The position numbers and the translations under genes were made by a program. Below, in pieces: positions 1-10,764 of a stretch of 34,509 nucleotides of DNA. Where the stretch lies: positions 1-34,509 of the forward strand of contig WGFJ01000107.1 in the NCBI GenBank assembly GCA_015492305.1, read 5' to 3'. Position 1 is the stretch's first letter. Each line of letters starts with the position of its first letter. The DNA is from Deltaproteobacteria bacterium. Its GTDB lineage: Bacteria > Desulfobacterota > GWC2-55-46 > S146-80. The notes beneath the pieces are model-generated. The model saw nothing but the letters and a program-made list of their open reading frames with translations. It was not told the DNA's origin and made no database searches.

Positions 1-357
1 GACTACTTCATGGGTGGTATTGTGGCCTACCACAACGAGATAAAGGAAAGGGCCCTTGGTGTCCCTTACAGGCTTCTGCGAATCTTCGGGGCTGTGAGCA
101 GAGAGGTTGCAGCAGAGATGGCAAGGGGTGCAAGGGATTACGGAAAGACCGACATAGGGCTCTCTGTAACAGGCATAGCAGGTCCTGGTGGTGGCAGCGA
201 GGAAAAACCTGTTGGGACCGTGTTCATAGGTCTTAGTGATGGGGAGGAGACGATCGTCAGGGGCTTCAGGTTCGATGGGGACAGGGATGAGATAAAGACC
301 CTTTCGGCGAGATGGGCCCTTGAGATACTCAGAAGGCGCATCGAGGGTATAGAGTGA
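1..357 (+). CDS. cinA: CinA C-terminal (nicotinamide-nucleotide amidase) domain, 5' partial
   Basis: The reading frame is open from base 1, so the gene begins outside the window; what is left is the last 118 residues. It matches the CinA C-terminal (CinA_C/PncC) domain: an opening DYFMGGIVAYHNEIK stretch, then VTGIAGPGGGSEEKPVGTV with the glycine-rich loop of the family, then a helical end. This domain deamidates NMN to nicotinate mononucleotide; full-length CinA also carries an N-terminal COG1058/MoaB-like domain, which would lie upstream. Whether this gene is the two-domain or the single-domain form cannot be seen. It overlaps thpR by GTGA (354-357) and heads a cinA-thpR-recA order known from several phyla; in competent bacteria cinA and recA are often co-expressed. 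Confidence 0.9.
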   Translation, partial: DYFMGGIVAYHNEIKERALGVPYRLLRIFGAVSREVAAEMARGARDYGKTDIGLSVTGIAGPGGGSEEKPVGTVFIGLSDGEETIVRGFRFDGDRDEIKTLSARWALEILRRRIEGIE

Positions 358-932
358 GGCTCTTTGTTGCCATCGAACTACCAGAACGGATCAGGGAGAG
401 GATCGTAAAGGTCCAGAGGGAACTCCAGGGCCTGGGGGGTGTCTCATGGGTCAGGGGTGAGAACCTCCACCTTACCCTCAAGTTCCTTGGCAATGTAAAG
501 GAGGATAGGCTCAAGGAGGTGAAAGGGGTGGTTGAGAGGGTGGCCCTTTCATCCTCTCCCTTCAGCCTCAATATCCGGGGGGTTGGATGTTTCCCCACCC
601 TTAAAAGGCCCAGGGTTGTATGGGTGGGTGTGGAGAACCACACGCCCCTTTACGATCTTCAGAGGGAACTGGAAGAGGCCTTTGAGGGGATCGGTTTTGA
701 AAGGGAAAAAAGACCCTTCCATCCACATATAACCTTTGGTAGAATAAAGAAAATCCCTGATGAAAGGTGGACAGAGAGGCTCCTTTCCTTCAGGGAGGAG
801 GAGATGGGAAGGATGGAGGTTACCTCCATCTCTCTCTTTAGCAGTACCCTGAGACCCACCGGAGCTGTCTATACCTGCCTGCTTGAGGCGGCTCTTGGAG
901 GGGGAAAGACCTGTATGGGAGGTAAAGGATGA
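354..932 (+). CDS. thpR: RNA 2',3'-cyclic phosphodiesterase (2H phosphoesterase, ThpR/LigT family)
   Basis: 192 residues, normal family length. The two 2H-family catalytic motifs are present: HLTL at residues 39-42 and HITF at 125-128, each in its usual context ([18 protein letters not shown]). The family hydrolyses 2',3'-cyclic phosphate RNA ends to 2'-phosphates and can join 2'-5' RNA ends in vitro; the enzyme is cytoplasmic. The start is GTG at 354, overlapping the cinA stop as GTGA, and the stop overlaps recA as ATGA, so it is probably translated by coupling. The residues after about 180 ([11 protein letters not shown]) look like a tail without fold. It sits between cinA and recA as in many genomes; why it is linked to recA is not known. 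Confidence 0.93.
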   Translation: MRLFVAIELPERIRERIVKVQRELQGLGGVSWVRGENLHLTLKFLGNVKEDRLKEVKGVVERVALSSSPFSLNIRGVGCFPTLKRPRVVWVGVENHTPLYDLQRELEEAFEGIGFEREKRPFHPHITFGRIKKIPDERWTERLLSFREEEMGRMEVTSISLFSSTLRPTGAVYTCLLEAALGGGKTCMGGKG

Positions 933-1939
933 AGGTAGAGGGGGATAAGAGCAAGGCCATAGAGATGGCACTGATGCAGATAGAGAAGCAGTTCGGGAAG
1001 GGATCGATCATGAAGCTTGGCAAGGATCATCCTGTCCTTGAGGTGCCATCCATATCCACCGGTTCACTCTCCCTTGATATCGCCCTTGGCATCGGAGGGG
1101 TCCCGAGGGGAAGGGTGGTGGAGATATTCGGTCCAGAATCCTCGGGAAAGACCACCCTTGCCCTCCATATGATAAGGGAGGCCCAGAAGGATGGCGGGGT
1201 GGCTGCCTTTATAGATGCGGAGCATGCCCTTGATGTGAGCTATGCCTCCAGACTCGGGGTGAATACAGCGGAGCTTCTTGTATCCCAGCCTGATACAGGG
1301 GAGCAGGCCCTTGAGATCGCAGAGGTCCTCGTCAGGAGTGGGGCGGTGGATATCCTTGTCGTTGATTCCGTGGCTGCCCTTGTCCCCAGGGCGGAGCTTG
1401 AGGGGGACATGGGGGATGCCCATATGGGTCTCCAGGCAAGGCTCATGTCCCAGGCCCTGAGGAAGCTCACGGCCACCATAAGCAAGTCCAGGACCTGCAT
1501 GGTCTTTATAAACCAGATAAGGCAGAAGATAGGCACCTTCTTCGGGAATCCAGAGACCACTACCGGAGGCAATGCCCTGAAGTTCTATGCCTCTGTGAGG
1601 ATGGATATAAGGAGGATAGGGGCCATAAAGCAGGGCGACACCGTTGTGGGTAACAGGACGAGGGTCAAGGTGGTGAAGAACAAGCTCGCACCACCTTTCA
1701 AGGAGGCCGAGTTCGATGTCCTCTATGGTGAGGGCATATCAAGGGAAGGGGACGTGTTAGATATAGGCTCTTCCCTGGGTATAATCGAGAAGAGCGGGAC
1801 ATGGTACTCCTACAAGGGGGAGAGGATGGGGCAGGGAAGGGAGAATGCAAGGTCCTACCTCAAGGAGAACCCTGAAGTGAGGGAGGAGATAGAAAGGGAG
1901 ATACTGAGGCACTACGGCCTCCTCAAGGAGCAGGGATGA
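929..1939 (+). CDS. recA: Recombinase RecA
   Basis: 336 residues, slightly shorter than E. coli RecA (353) because the C-terminal tail is short. RecA forms ATP-dependent filaments on single-stranded DNA, pairs homologous strands and promotes LexA self-cleavage. Walker [10 protein letters not shown] is at residues 68-76, the DAEHALD segment follows, then the Walker B region ([14 protein letters not shown]) and the L2 region with [25 protein letters not shown]-type sequence. ATG at 929 overlaps the thpR stop (ATGA) and the recA stop overlaps pilT in the same way (1936-1939). No LexA-box-like operator can be judged because the operon promoter is outside the window. recX, often next to recA, is absent here. 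Confidence 0.98.
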   Translation: MKVEGDKSKAIEMALMQIEKQFGKGSIMKLGKDHPVLEVPSISTGSLSLDIALGIGGVPRGRVVEIFGPESSGKTTLALHMIREAQKDGGVAAFIDAEHALDVSYASRLGVNTAELLVSQPDTGEQALEIAEVLVRSGAVDILVVDSVAALVPRAELEGDMGDAHMGLQARLMSQALRKLTATISKSRTCMVFINQIRQKIGTFFGNPETTTGGNALKFYASVRMDIRRIGAIKQGDTVVGNRTRVKVVKNKLAPPFKEAEFDVLYGEGISREGDVLDIGSSLGIIEKSGTWYSYKGERMGQGRENARSYLKENPEVREEIEREILRHYGLLKEQG

Positions 1940-3087
1940 TAGACCTGAAGAAGGTACTTGCCCTTGCCCTCAGGGAGAGGGCCTCTGACATACACTTCAA
2001 GAGCGGCCTGCCTCCCATCTTCCGGATAGATGGAAGGCTCATACCTGTAAAGGGGGTGGAGAGGCTGAGGCCTGAAGATGTGAGCAGGCTCGGCGCAGCC
2101 ATAATGAACGAGGATCAGAAGGAGAGGTTCCGGAGGGAACACCAGGTGGACCTTGCATACAGTATCCCTGGCCTCGGGAGGTTCAGGGCAAACATATTCA
2201 CCCAGAGGGGCACGGTTGGAATCGTCTTCAGGGTCATACCCACCTACATCCTCTCCTTTGAGGAACTCAACCTCCCGAAGATACTCGAGAAGATAGCAGG
2301 GGAGGTGAGGGGCCTTGTCCTTGTTACAGGTGCCACAGGGTGTGGAAAGTCCACAACCCTTGCCTCCATGATCGACTATATAAACAACACCCGCACAGCC
2401 CACATAATCACTATAGAGGATCCAATAGAGTTCCTTCACAGGGATAAGAAGAGCATCATAACCCAGAGGGAGATAGGGATAGATGCCGTCTCCTTTGCAG
2501 ATGCCCTCAGGGGGGCCCTGAGGCAGGACCCTGATGTCATCCTCGTGGGCGAGATGCGGGATGTGGAGACCATGGAGATAGCCCTTACCGCTGCCGAGAC
2601 AGGGCACCTGGTGTTGAGCACCCTCCACACCCTTGATGCCACTGAATCGATAAACAGGATCGTCTCCTCCTTCCCCCCTTACCAGCAGAAGCAGATAAGG
2701 TTGCAACTGGCCACTGTGCTGAAGGCCGTCATATCCCAGAGACTCGTGCCCAGGAAGGATGGGAAGGGAAGGGTGCCTGCTGTGGAGGTGATGGTGTCTA
2801 CGGCAAGGATAAGGGAATGCATCATGGATAAGGAGAGGACGAAGGAGATAGCCGAGGCAATAGCCACTGGATATACCACCTATGGTATGCAGACCTTTGA
2901 CCAGTCCCTGCTGAATCTCCTCCAGAAGGGGCTCATCTCCTACGAAGAGGCCCTCCGTCAGGCAAGCAATCCCTCCGATTTTGCCCTCAAGGTGAAGGGC
3001 ATCACATCCGTAAGTGATCAGAGGTGGGAGGGTGTGGAAGAAGGGGAAGGGGAAAAGGAGATAGAAAGCGATCTGGAGGGTTTCTGA
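1936..3087 (+). CDS. pilT: Type IV pilus retraction ATPase PilT
   Basis: 383 residues; PilT proteins are usually 340-370, the extra length being an acidic tail (about 360-383, rich in E, G and K). It is a hexameric motor that depolymerises type IV pili at the inner membrane, powering twitching and DNA uptake. The N-terminal PAS-like domain holds ASDIHFKSG; Walker [10 protein letters not shown] is at residues 132-140, followed by the Asp box, Walker B GEMRD and the His box STLHTLDA. These point to PilT rather than PilB, which is longer and has a tetracysteine motif not seen here. The start overlaps the recA stop by ATGA and alaS follows with no gap. No other pilus gene is in view. PilU is an alternative name. 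Confidence 0.93.
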   Translation: MIDLKKVLALALRERASDIHFKSGLPPIFRIDGRLIPVKGVERLRPEDVSRLGAAIMNEDQKERFRREHQVDLAYSIPGLGRFRANIFTQRGTVGIVFRVIPTYILSFEELNLPKILEKIAGEVRGLVLVTGATGCGKSTTLASMIDYINNTRTAHIITIEDPIEFLHRDKKSIITQREIGIDAVSFADALRGALRQDPDVILVGEMRDVETMEIALTAAETGHLVLSTLHTLDATESINRIVSSFPPYQQKQIRLQLATVLKAVISQRLVPRKDGKGRVPAVEVMVSTARIRECIMDKERTKEIAEAIATGYTTYGMQTFDQSLLNLLQKGLISYEEALRQASNPSDFALKVKGITSVSDQRWEGVEEGEGEKEIESDLEGF

Positions 3088-5730
<2,643 letters not shown>

Positions 5731-5750
5731 CTCAAGAGAGGAGGTCCGTG

Positions 5751-6080
5751 ATGGCAGAGATCCTGAAAAAGCTGGCATTGATGGGGCTGGGCATCATCTC
5801 CTTGAGCGAGGAGAAGCTGAGGGAACTCATCAAGGAGATGGAGGAGAAGGGTGAGGTGAGCAAGGAGGAGGGGGAGGAACTCTTTAAGAAGATCCTCTCC
5901 AAGGCAGAGGAGGAGAGAAAGGCCTTTGAAGAGAAGATGAGGGGAAGGATCAAGGAGACCCTTGAGAAGATGGACATCGTCACAAAGGATGAGTTTGTCA
6001 AGCTGGAAAAGAAGGTAAACAGCCTCGACAGGAGGATAAAGGAACTCATAAAGGAGCTGAAGAAGGAGGAAGAGGGCTGA
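5751..6080 (+). CDS. Small charged coiled-coil protein, phasin-like
   Basis: 109 residues from ATG 5751; GTG at 5748 is also possible but a GAGAGGAGG ribosome site ending near 5744 fits the ATG better. There is a short hydrophobic N-terminal segment (KKLALMGLGIISLS), then almost continuous charged helix with heptads up to a terminal run rich in K and E. This pattern resembles the phasin or PhaF/PhaI-like polyhydroxyalkanoate granule-associated small proteins (short amphipathic start, KxxxLxxEMxxKGEVSxEEG, then coiled coil), but no catalytic or binding motif can be seen and the function is not known. It is the last gene of the recA operon, 20 bases after alaS, and its stop codon abuts the stop of the converging TPR gene. 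Confidence 0.75.
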   Translation: MAEILKKLALMGLGIISLSEEKLRELIKEMEEKGEVSKEEGEELFKKILSKAEEERKAFEEKMRGRIKETLEKMDIVTKDEFVKLEKKVNSLDRRIKELIKELKKEEEG

Positions 6081-6785
6081 TCAGACCCGGATACCGGCAA
6101 GCCTGAGATACATCTTTGCCCTTTCGTTTCCAGGATCCAGGGAGAGGACCTTCTTCCACTCTTCTATGGCCTTCTTGTTGTTGTCCATGAGGTAATAGGT
6201 AAGTCCAAGGTTCAGCCCTGCCGCAAGATAGTTGCTATTAAGGGCCTTTGCCTCTTCAAACTCCTTGATTGCCTCCGGGAACCGCCTTATGTCCCTGTAA
6301 GCCACTCCGAGATTTACCTTCACATCCACGAGATCGGGTTTGAGGTGGAGGGCCTTTTCGAATTCCTTTATGGCCTCCTCCGGAAGACCTATCTTGTAGT
6401 ATATCTCGCCTATCTCGGCATACATGTTGGCAAGCTTTCCCCTTACAAAGGGATCAAGGGATGTATTGAGCCTCCCTGGATGGGCCCTTTTGGCCTGACG
6501 GTAAGCCTCCTGGGCCTTCCTGTATTCCCCCACATCGTTGTAGGTGACCGATAGGTTGAGGAGGGCCTCGATGTAGTTGGGGTTTATCTCCACGGCCCGT
6601 CTGAAGGCATCTATAGCCCCGTTGTAGTCCCCGTATTCGTGCTTGACGATCCCGAGGAAGTTGTAGATGTCCGCAAAGTCCTTGTGATCCTTAAGGATCC
6701 TTTCAAGGTATTCCACAGCCCCTTTGTAGTCCTTCTTCTCATAGGCCTCCTTTGCAAGGGTGTAGAGATCCTTCCATTCAGCCAT
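6081..6785 (-). CDS. Tetratricopeptide repeat protein
   Basis: 234 residues made almost wholly of TPR units, about six (for example the unit around DYKGAVEYLERILKDHKDFA, then DYNGAIDAFRRAVEINPNY, then PEEAIKEFEKALHLKPD). No signal peptide or membrane segment, so it is probably a cytoplasmic scaffold protein. The ATG lies inside the 3' end of bamD (8-base overlap), making it the last gene of the chemosensory cluster. The partner is unknown. Its stop codon directly abuts that of the opposite gene at 6080. TPR proteins are common partners in pilus and chemosensory assemblies, but nothing in the sequence fixes a role. Confidence 0.9.
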   Translation of the reverse strand: MAEWKDLYTLAKEAYEKKDYKGAVEYLERILKDHKDFADIYNFLGIVKHEYGDYNGAIDAFRRAVEINPNYIEALLNLSVTYNDVGEYRKAQEAYRQAKRAHPGRLNTSLDPFVRGKLANMYAEIGEIYYKIGLPEEAIKEFEKALHLKPDLVDVKVNLGVAYRDIRRFPEAIKEFEEAKALNSNYLAAGLNLGLTYYLMDNNKKAIEEWKKVLSLDPGNERAKMYLRLAGIRV

Positions 6786-7545
6786 CTTCTTTCCCCCGGA
6801 TGGTTTTTACCTTCTTCCGTGCCTTTGCAGCGTATCCACTGTTGGGGAAGGAGTCTATAAGCCTTGAGAGTGCTTCAAGGGCCTTTTCCTTCTCCCCCAT
6901 TTTGAGGTAGGCCTCGCCCATCCTGAAGAGGGCCCTGTCGGCCACCCCTGAATCAGGATAGGCTTCCACCACCCTCTGGAACCTCCCTATGGCCCCCATG
7001 TAGTGGCCCTTCTTGAAGTAGAAGTCCCCCACATAGAGTTCATGTCTGGCCAGTCTCCTGCGGCACAGGGAGGCAAGGGTCCTTGCCCTTTCTGCGTATC
7101 TGCTCTTTGGGTACATCCTTATAAGATCCTCGAAGGCAGAAAGGGCCTTCTTGGTGTTTTCCTGCTCCCTGTCTATGGTGTCCATCATGCTGTAGGCACT
7201 CATGGCCTTCTGGAAGAGGGCATAGGGGGCCTTTGGATGGGTGGGGTGGAGGCTTGCAAACTCCGAGTAGCCCCTGTAGGCCTTTTCGTAATCGCCCCTG
7301 TAGTAATAGGAATCGGCTATGAGGAGTGACGCCTCTGTGGCATAACTGCTTAAGGGGTAGCGATTCAGGATCTCCTGGAACCTCTCCAGGGCCGTGGTGT
7401 ACCTTTCCTTGTAGTAGAAGGCAAGTCCCTGTCTGTAGAGCTCTTCAGGGGTTTCGCCTTTCTTTATCTCCCACCTGCTGCAACCAAGGAGGATGAGGAG
7501 GAGTATGATCAGCGCAGACCTTGATTTAACCCTTGATCTATCCAA
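6778..7545 (-). CDS. bamD: Outer membrane assembly lipoprotein BamD
   Basis: 255 residues. It has a lipoprotein signal: basic start, hydrophobic core, lipobox LLGC with Cys22 as the lipidation site and no Asp at the next position, which suggests outer-membrane sorting. Five TPR-like units follow, starting with TPEELYRQGLAFYYKERY, the typical BamD/ComL opening. BamD works with BamA to insert beta-barrel proteins. The only possible start in frame is TTG 7545, because a stop codon lies a few codons upstream; it overlaps the preceding cheY by 8 bases. Its place inside a chemosensory cluster is unusual. A CpoB/YbgF-like periplasmic TPR lipoprotein is the alternative. Confidence 0.82.
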   Translation of the reverse strand: MDRSRVKSRSALIILLLILLGCSRWEIKKGETPEELYRQGLAFYYKERYTTALERFQEILNRYPLSSYATEASLLIADSYYYRGDYEKAYRGYSEFASLHPTHPKAPYALFQKAMSAYSMMDTIDREQENTKKALSAFEDLIRMYPKSRYAERARTLASLCRRRLARHELYVGDFYFKKGHYMGAIGRFQRVVEAYPDSGVADRALFRMGEAYLKMGEKEKALEALSRLIDSFPNSGYAAKARKKVKTIRGKEDG

Positions 7546-7918
7546 TGTTGAGTAACCCCTTTACAACCGAGAGGAGCTGGGAGGTCTGGATGGGTTTTGT
7601 TATATACGCATTTGCCCCAAGGGCCATGGCCTTTTTCCTGTCCTCCTCCCCTCCCTCGGTGGTCACCACGACTATCGGGATCTCCCTGTAGGCAGGGTTG
7701 CCCTTGATCATGCTTATCATCTTGAGTCCATCCATCACAGGCATGTTGAGGTCGGCAACGATGAGATCCACCTTGTTTGAGGTGAGGACCTTGTATCCCT
7801 CCACACCGTCTCCGGCCTCAAGGACCTCCACCCCTTTGAGCCTCTTCAGGGTGAAGTGGAGGAGCTGTCTCATGGTGGGTGAGTCTTCAACAACAAGGAT
7901 ATGGTGCCCCATGGACAT
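7538..7918 (-). CDS. CheY-type single-domain response regulator
   Basis: 126 residues, one receiver domain and no output domain. All active-site residues are present: acidic pair E11-D12, phosphoacceptor D56 (VADLNMPVMDG), T86 and K108 (TKP). It should be phosphorylated by the CheA of this cluster and act by binding a target protein. The sequence GNPAYREIPIVVVTTEG is close to that of the other CheY at 21665-22048, suggesting related targets or duplication. ATG 7918 shares one base with the stop of the GAF gene; the 3' end overlaps bamD by 8 bases. No dedicated phosphatase gene is in view. Confidence 0.95.
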   Translation of the reverse strand: MSMGHHILVVEDSPTMRQLLHFTLKRLKGVEVLEAGDGVEGYKVLTSNKVDLIVADLNMPVMDGLKMISMIKGNPAYREIPIVVVTTEGGEEDRKKAMALGANAYITKPIQTSQLLSVVKGLLNIG

Positions 7919-8766
7919 CAGTCCTTAGTCAAGAGTTCTATAAAGCCCTGGAAGGTGGACAGCTTTCTTTCCGATTCAGAGTAGAGCCTTGCACTGAATA
8001 TGGCCGTTGCAGCGTGGCCGGCCAGCAGTGTAAAAAGTTCCCTGTCGAGGTCTGTGAACCTTTCCTTCTGCTGGAGGAGCTTGTATATGGCTATTACCCC
8101 GATGGTCTTGTCCTTTATCTTGAGGGGGATGGCTGCAATGGGTTTTTCCGGATCGAAGATCCTGAAGGGACCTATGGACTGGCACAGGTAGTTTTCCCCC
8201 TTCTCAGCGGCCTCTCCGATGATGCCCTCACCAGGGCTTATGGGTGGTATATCCTCGAGCTCAACCCCTTCTGCAGCCACTGCATTCAGCTTCCTCGTCT
8301 TCTCATCGAGGAGGAGGATGGCGAAGATCTCGGCCCCTATGAGGTTTATTATGATCTCCATTATTATCTGGAGGACCTCGTGGAAGTCAAGGGTTGAGTG
8401 GAGCTGGTAGCTTGCCACATAGAGGTTGGCAAGGGTGTTGTTCTCCTCTTCCACCTCCACGTACTTGGCGGCAAAGTCCTTGTTTTCCTCTTCCACCTCC
8501 TTGAAGCGCCTGAGCAATTCCTCCTTTTCCCTTTCCAGTTCCTTGACCCGCCTCCTGAGTTCCTCCACATCCGGGTTGGCTGCCCCCTTCTTGAGGGCCT
8601 TCACCTCCTCCTGGAGTTTGAGGATCCTGAACCTCAGCCTTTCGTTCTCCTTGAGCAGTTCCTGGGTGAACTCTGCCCCCTTCTTGAAGATCTGGAGGAA
8701 TTCCTCGGCCCTTGCAAAGAGGTTCTCCGTATCTCCCTTTTTATTCTTCAAGTTGTCCCTCGCCAT
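7918..8766 (-). CDS. Coiled-coil and GAF domain protein
   Basis: 282 residues. Residues about 15-115 form a long charged coiled coil (ENERLRFRILKLQEEV, REKEELLRRFKEVEEEN); residues about 122-270 form a GAF domain (HSTLDFHEVLQIIMEIIINL through AIPLKIKDKTIGVIAIYK to a final ELFTLLAGHAATAI helix). No kinase, cyclase or DNA-binding part follows, so it is probably a cytoplasmic sensor or scaffold that passes a signal by protein contact. The GAF ligand cannot be predicted; C195 in NYLCQSIG is the only pocket Cys I noted. It lies after the only sizeable gap (40 bases) in the cluster, with a possible promoter just upstream, and abuts cheY. Confidence 0.88.
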   Translation of the reverse strand: MARDNLKNKKGDTENLFARAEEFLQIFKKGAEFTQELLKENERLRFRILKLQEEVKALKKGAANPDVEELRRRVKELEREKEELLRRFKEVEEENKDFAAKYVEVEEENNTLANLYVASYQLHSTLDFHEVLQIIMEIIINLIGAEIFAILLLDEKTRKLNAVAAEGVELEDIPPISPGEGIIGEAAEKGENYLCQSIGPFRIFDPEKPIAAIPLKIKDKTIGVIAIYKLLQQKERFTDLDRELFTLLAGHAATAIFSARLYSESERKLSTFQGFIELLTKD

Positions 8767-8781
8767 AGACTTGTGTCCTAA

Positions 8782-8810
8782 AATCTATCACACCCCACCT
8801 TCTCTATCAA
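8782..8810 (-). promoter_or_regulatory. Possible internal sigma-70 promoter before the GAF gene
   Basis: On the minus strand TTGATA (8810-8805) and TAGATT (8787-8782) are 17 bases apart, pointing into the GAF-cheY-bamD-TPR end of the cluster. The start site would fall about 9 bases before the ATG at 8766, which would leave the weak AGGA ribosome site outside the message, so this is uncertain. Confidence 0.35.
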
Positions 8811-8827
8811 GACCTTTGTGGTCTTGA
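8807..8827. repeat. Perfect 8-base inverted repeat at the 3' end of cheB
   Basis: TCAAGACC and GGTCTTGA flank a 5-base loop. The hairpin includes the cheB stop codon and overlaps the proposed -35 element. No run of T follows on either strand, so it is not a standard intrinsic terminator; it could slow transcription or protect a processed end. Confidence 0.5.
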
Positions 8828-9883
8828 CCATTTCACTATCCTCTCCCCTATGGCATACAGGGGAAGCACTTCATCCACAAGGCCTGTTGAGATGGCAGCC
8901 TCTGGCATGCTGAATATGAGGGATGTCTCCCTGGATTCGGCAACGAGGTATCCGCCCCTTTCCTTTACCTTTCTTGCCCCAAGGGCACCATCCCTGCCCA
9001 TCCCTGTGAGGATGACACCCATGAGCTTGTTCCCCCATACAAGGGCAGCAGACTCAAGCATCCTGTCTATGGAAGGAACATATTTGTCCCCCTTCTTCGC
9101 CTTTATAAGCCTCACCTTTATCTTTCCCCTCTTCTTCTCAAAGACCATATGGAACCCACCCGGGGCTATGAGGACCCTGCCAGGTCTTACAATCTCCCCC
9201 TCCTCGGCCTCCTTTACCTCCATGGAGCACTCCCTGTCCAGCCTTTCTGCAAAGGCCTTTGTAAAGCCAGGAGGCATGTGCTGGGAGAGGAGCACAGCAG
9301 AGGGGATATACCCTATCTGGGTGAGGATCCAGTGGATCGCTGATGGCCCCCCTGTGGAGGCACCGATGGCGATGGCCTCCACCCGATGCAGCCCTTTATC
9401 AGGGACTTCTCCTTCCTCCATGACGCCCAGGGTCTCCACAGGTCTTGGCCTGATCCCCCTCAGGGAAAGGACCCTGTCAAGGAGCTCTTCCCTGATCTCG
9501 AAGAGCTTTGGGGAGACCTTCTTTGTGGGCTTCAGCAGGAAGTCAACGGCCCCAAGATCCATGGCCTTGAAGACCCCCCTTTCTCCGTCCTCCTTGCTCA
9601 CCACTATCACAGGCAAAGGGTCCTTCTTCATCAGGACCCTGAGGAAGGTGAAGCCATCCATCTCCGGCATCTCAAGGTCAAGGATTATGAGGTCAGGCCT
9701 GTAAAGGGCCACCTGCTTCAGGGCCTCCTTGCCGTTTCCGGCTGTTCCTACAACCTTGATCTCTGGATGGGATTCCAGGATCTTCTTGAGGGTCCTCCTG
9801 CTGTATGCAGAGTCGTCAACAACAAGGACCCTCATTGGGGGGTGGGTAGATCCCTTTTCCGCACGCAGATCCTTCATGGTCAC
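8807..9883 (-). CDS. cheB: Chemotaxis protein-glutamate methylesterase/deamidase CheB
   Basis: 358 residues. An N-terminal receiver domain has D23-D24, phosphoacceptor D69 (ILDLEMPEMDG) and K117; after a linker the methylesterase domain has the catalytic triad Ser175 (GASTGG), His201 (SQHMP) and Asp297 (GMGRDGA). It removes methyl groups from, and deamidates, receptor glutamates and is activated by phosphorylation from CheA. The annotated start is GTG 9883, which overlaps the cheR stop as GTGA; ATG at residue 3 or residue 17 (MRVLVVDDS, the usual family start) is also possible. It pairs with cheR to give the cluster a complete adaptation system for its two receptors. Confidence 0.97.
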   Translation of the reverse strand: MTMKDLRAEKGSTHPPMRVLVVDDSAYSRRTLKKILESHPEIKVVGTAGNGKEALKQVALYRPDLIILDLEMPEMDGFTFLRVLMKKDPLPVIVVSKEDGERGVFKAMDLGAVDFLLKPTKKVSPKLFEIREELLDRVLSLRGIRPRPVETLGVMEEGEVPDKGLHRVEAIAIGASTGGPSAIHWILTQIGYIPSAVLLSQHMPPGFTKAFAERLDRECSMEVKEAEEGEIVRPGRVLIAPGGFHMVFEKKRGKIKVRLIKAKKGDKYVPSIDRMLESAALVWGNKLMGVILTGMGRDGALGARKVKERGGYLVAESRETSLIFSMPEAAISTGLVDEVLPLYAIGERIVKWSRPQRS

Positions 9884-10764
9884 CTCTTTGCCATCATTAC
9901 TTTGTCTTCCACTTCCCCGCAGGAGAAGGGTTTGCGATATACAAGGTCGTTCTTAAGGGACTGGAGCACAAAGGCTGTTGATATGCCTATGAGTGACTCG
10001 GAGTGGCCGAGCAGGAGGTATCCACCTTCTATGAGCCTGTCGTAGAGGTTCTCTATCACCTTCTTCTTTGCCTCCCTGTCGAAGTAGATGATCACATTCC
10101 TGCAGAAGATCACATCCACCTTCCCCACGAGCCACAGCCGTTCCCTGTCAAGGAGGTTGAGGTGGCCGAACCTCACAAGCCTCTTCACCTCCTCCTTTAT
10201 CCTGTACCTTCCCTTCTCAATGGGTTCGAAGAACCTCCTCTTGTAGTACTCATCGGTGGCCCTGAAGGAGGATTCCGTGTATACCCCCTTCCTTGCCACC
10301 TGAAGGACCCTCTGGCTTATGTCGTTTGCGAAGATCTCCACGTCCCATTCAGGGACAAGGCCCTTCTCCAGCACAAGCATGGCTATGGTGTAGGGTTCTT
10401 CCCCTGTGGAGCAACCTGCACTCCATATCCTTATCTTCCTGTTCTCCTTCCTTTCCATTATCTCTGGAAGGATCTCTTCGGTGAAGGCCTTGAGCTGGCA
10501 CTTCTCTCTGAAGAAGTAGGTTTCGTTGGTGGTGAGGAGGTCGAGCACCGCATTGAGTTCCTCCTCCCTTCCTGGGTCGTAAAGGAGGAAGCGATGGTAG
10601 TCCTTGTAGCTCTTGAGGTTATGGATCTCAAGCCTGTGGTTCAGCCTCCTTTCGAGGAGGAACTTTGAGCCCCCGTCGAAGAAGATCCCACACCGCTGGT
10701 GGATAAAATCCCTTATGAGTCTGAATTCCTCTTCAGACATGGGGATCCTTGGCTCCTCAAACAT
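9880..10764 (-). CDS. cheR: Chemotaxis protein methyltransferase CheR
   Basis: 294 residues. CheR methylates receptor glutamates using S-adenosylmethionine. The N-terminal helical domain (to about residue 80) leads into TTNETYFFRE (78-87), the SAM-binding motif GCSTGEEPYT (117-126), an acidic ANDIS (146-150), and CRNVIIYF (221-228). There is no C-terminal TPR and no obvious receptor-tether binding insertion. ATG 10764 lies 8 bases inside the HEAT-repeat gene; the 3' end overlaps cheB by 4 bases. Confidence 0.97.
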   Translation of the reverse strand: MFEEPRIPMSEEEFRLIRDFIHQRCGIFFDGGSKFLLERRLNHRLEIHNLKSYKDYHRFLLYDPGREEELNAVLDLLTTNETYFFREKCQLKAFTEEILPEIMERKENRKIRIWSAGCSTGEEPYTIAMLVLEKGLVPEWDVEIFANDISQRVLQVARKGVYTESSFRATDEYYKRRFFEPIEKGRYRIKEEVKRLVRFGHLNLLDRERLWLVGKVDVIFCRNVIIYFDREAKKKVIENLYDRLIEGGYLLLGHSESLIGISTAFVLQSLKNDLVYRKPFSCGEVEDKVMMAKR

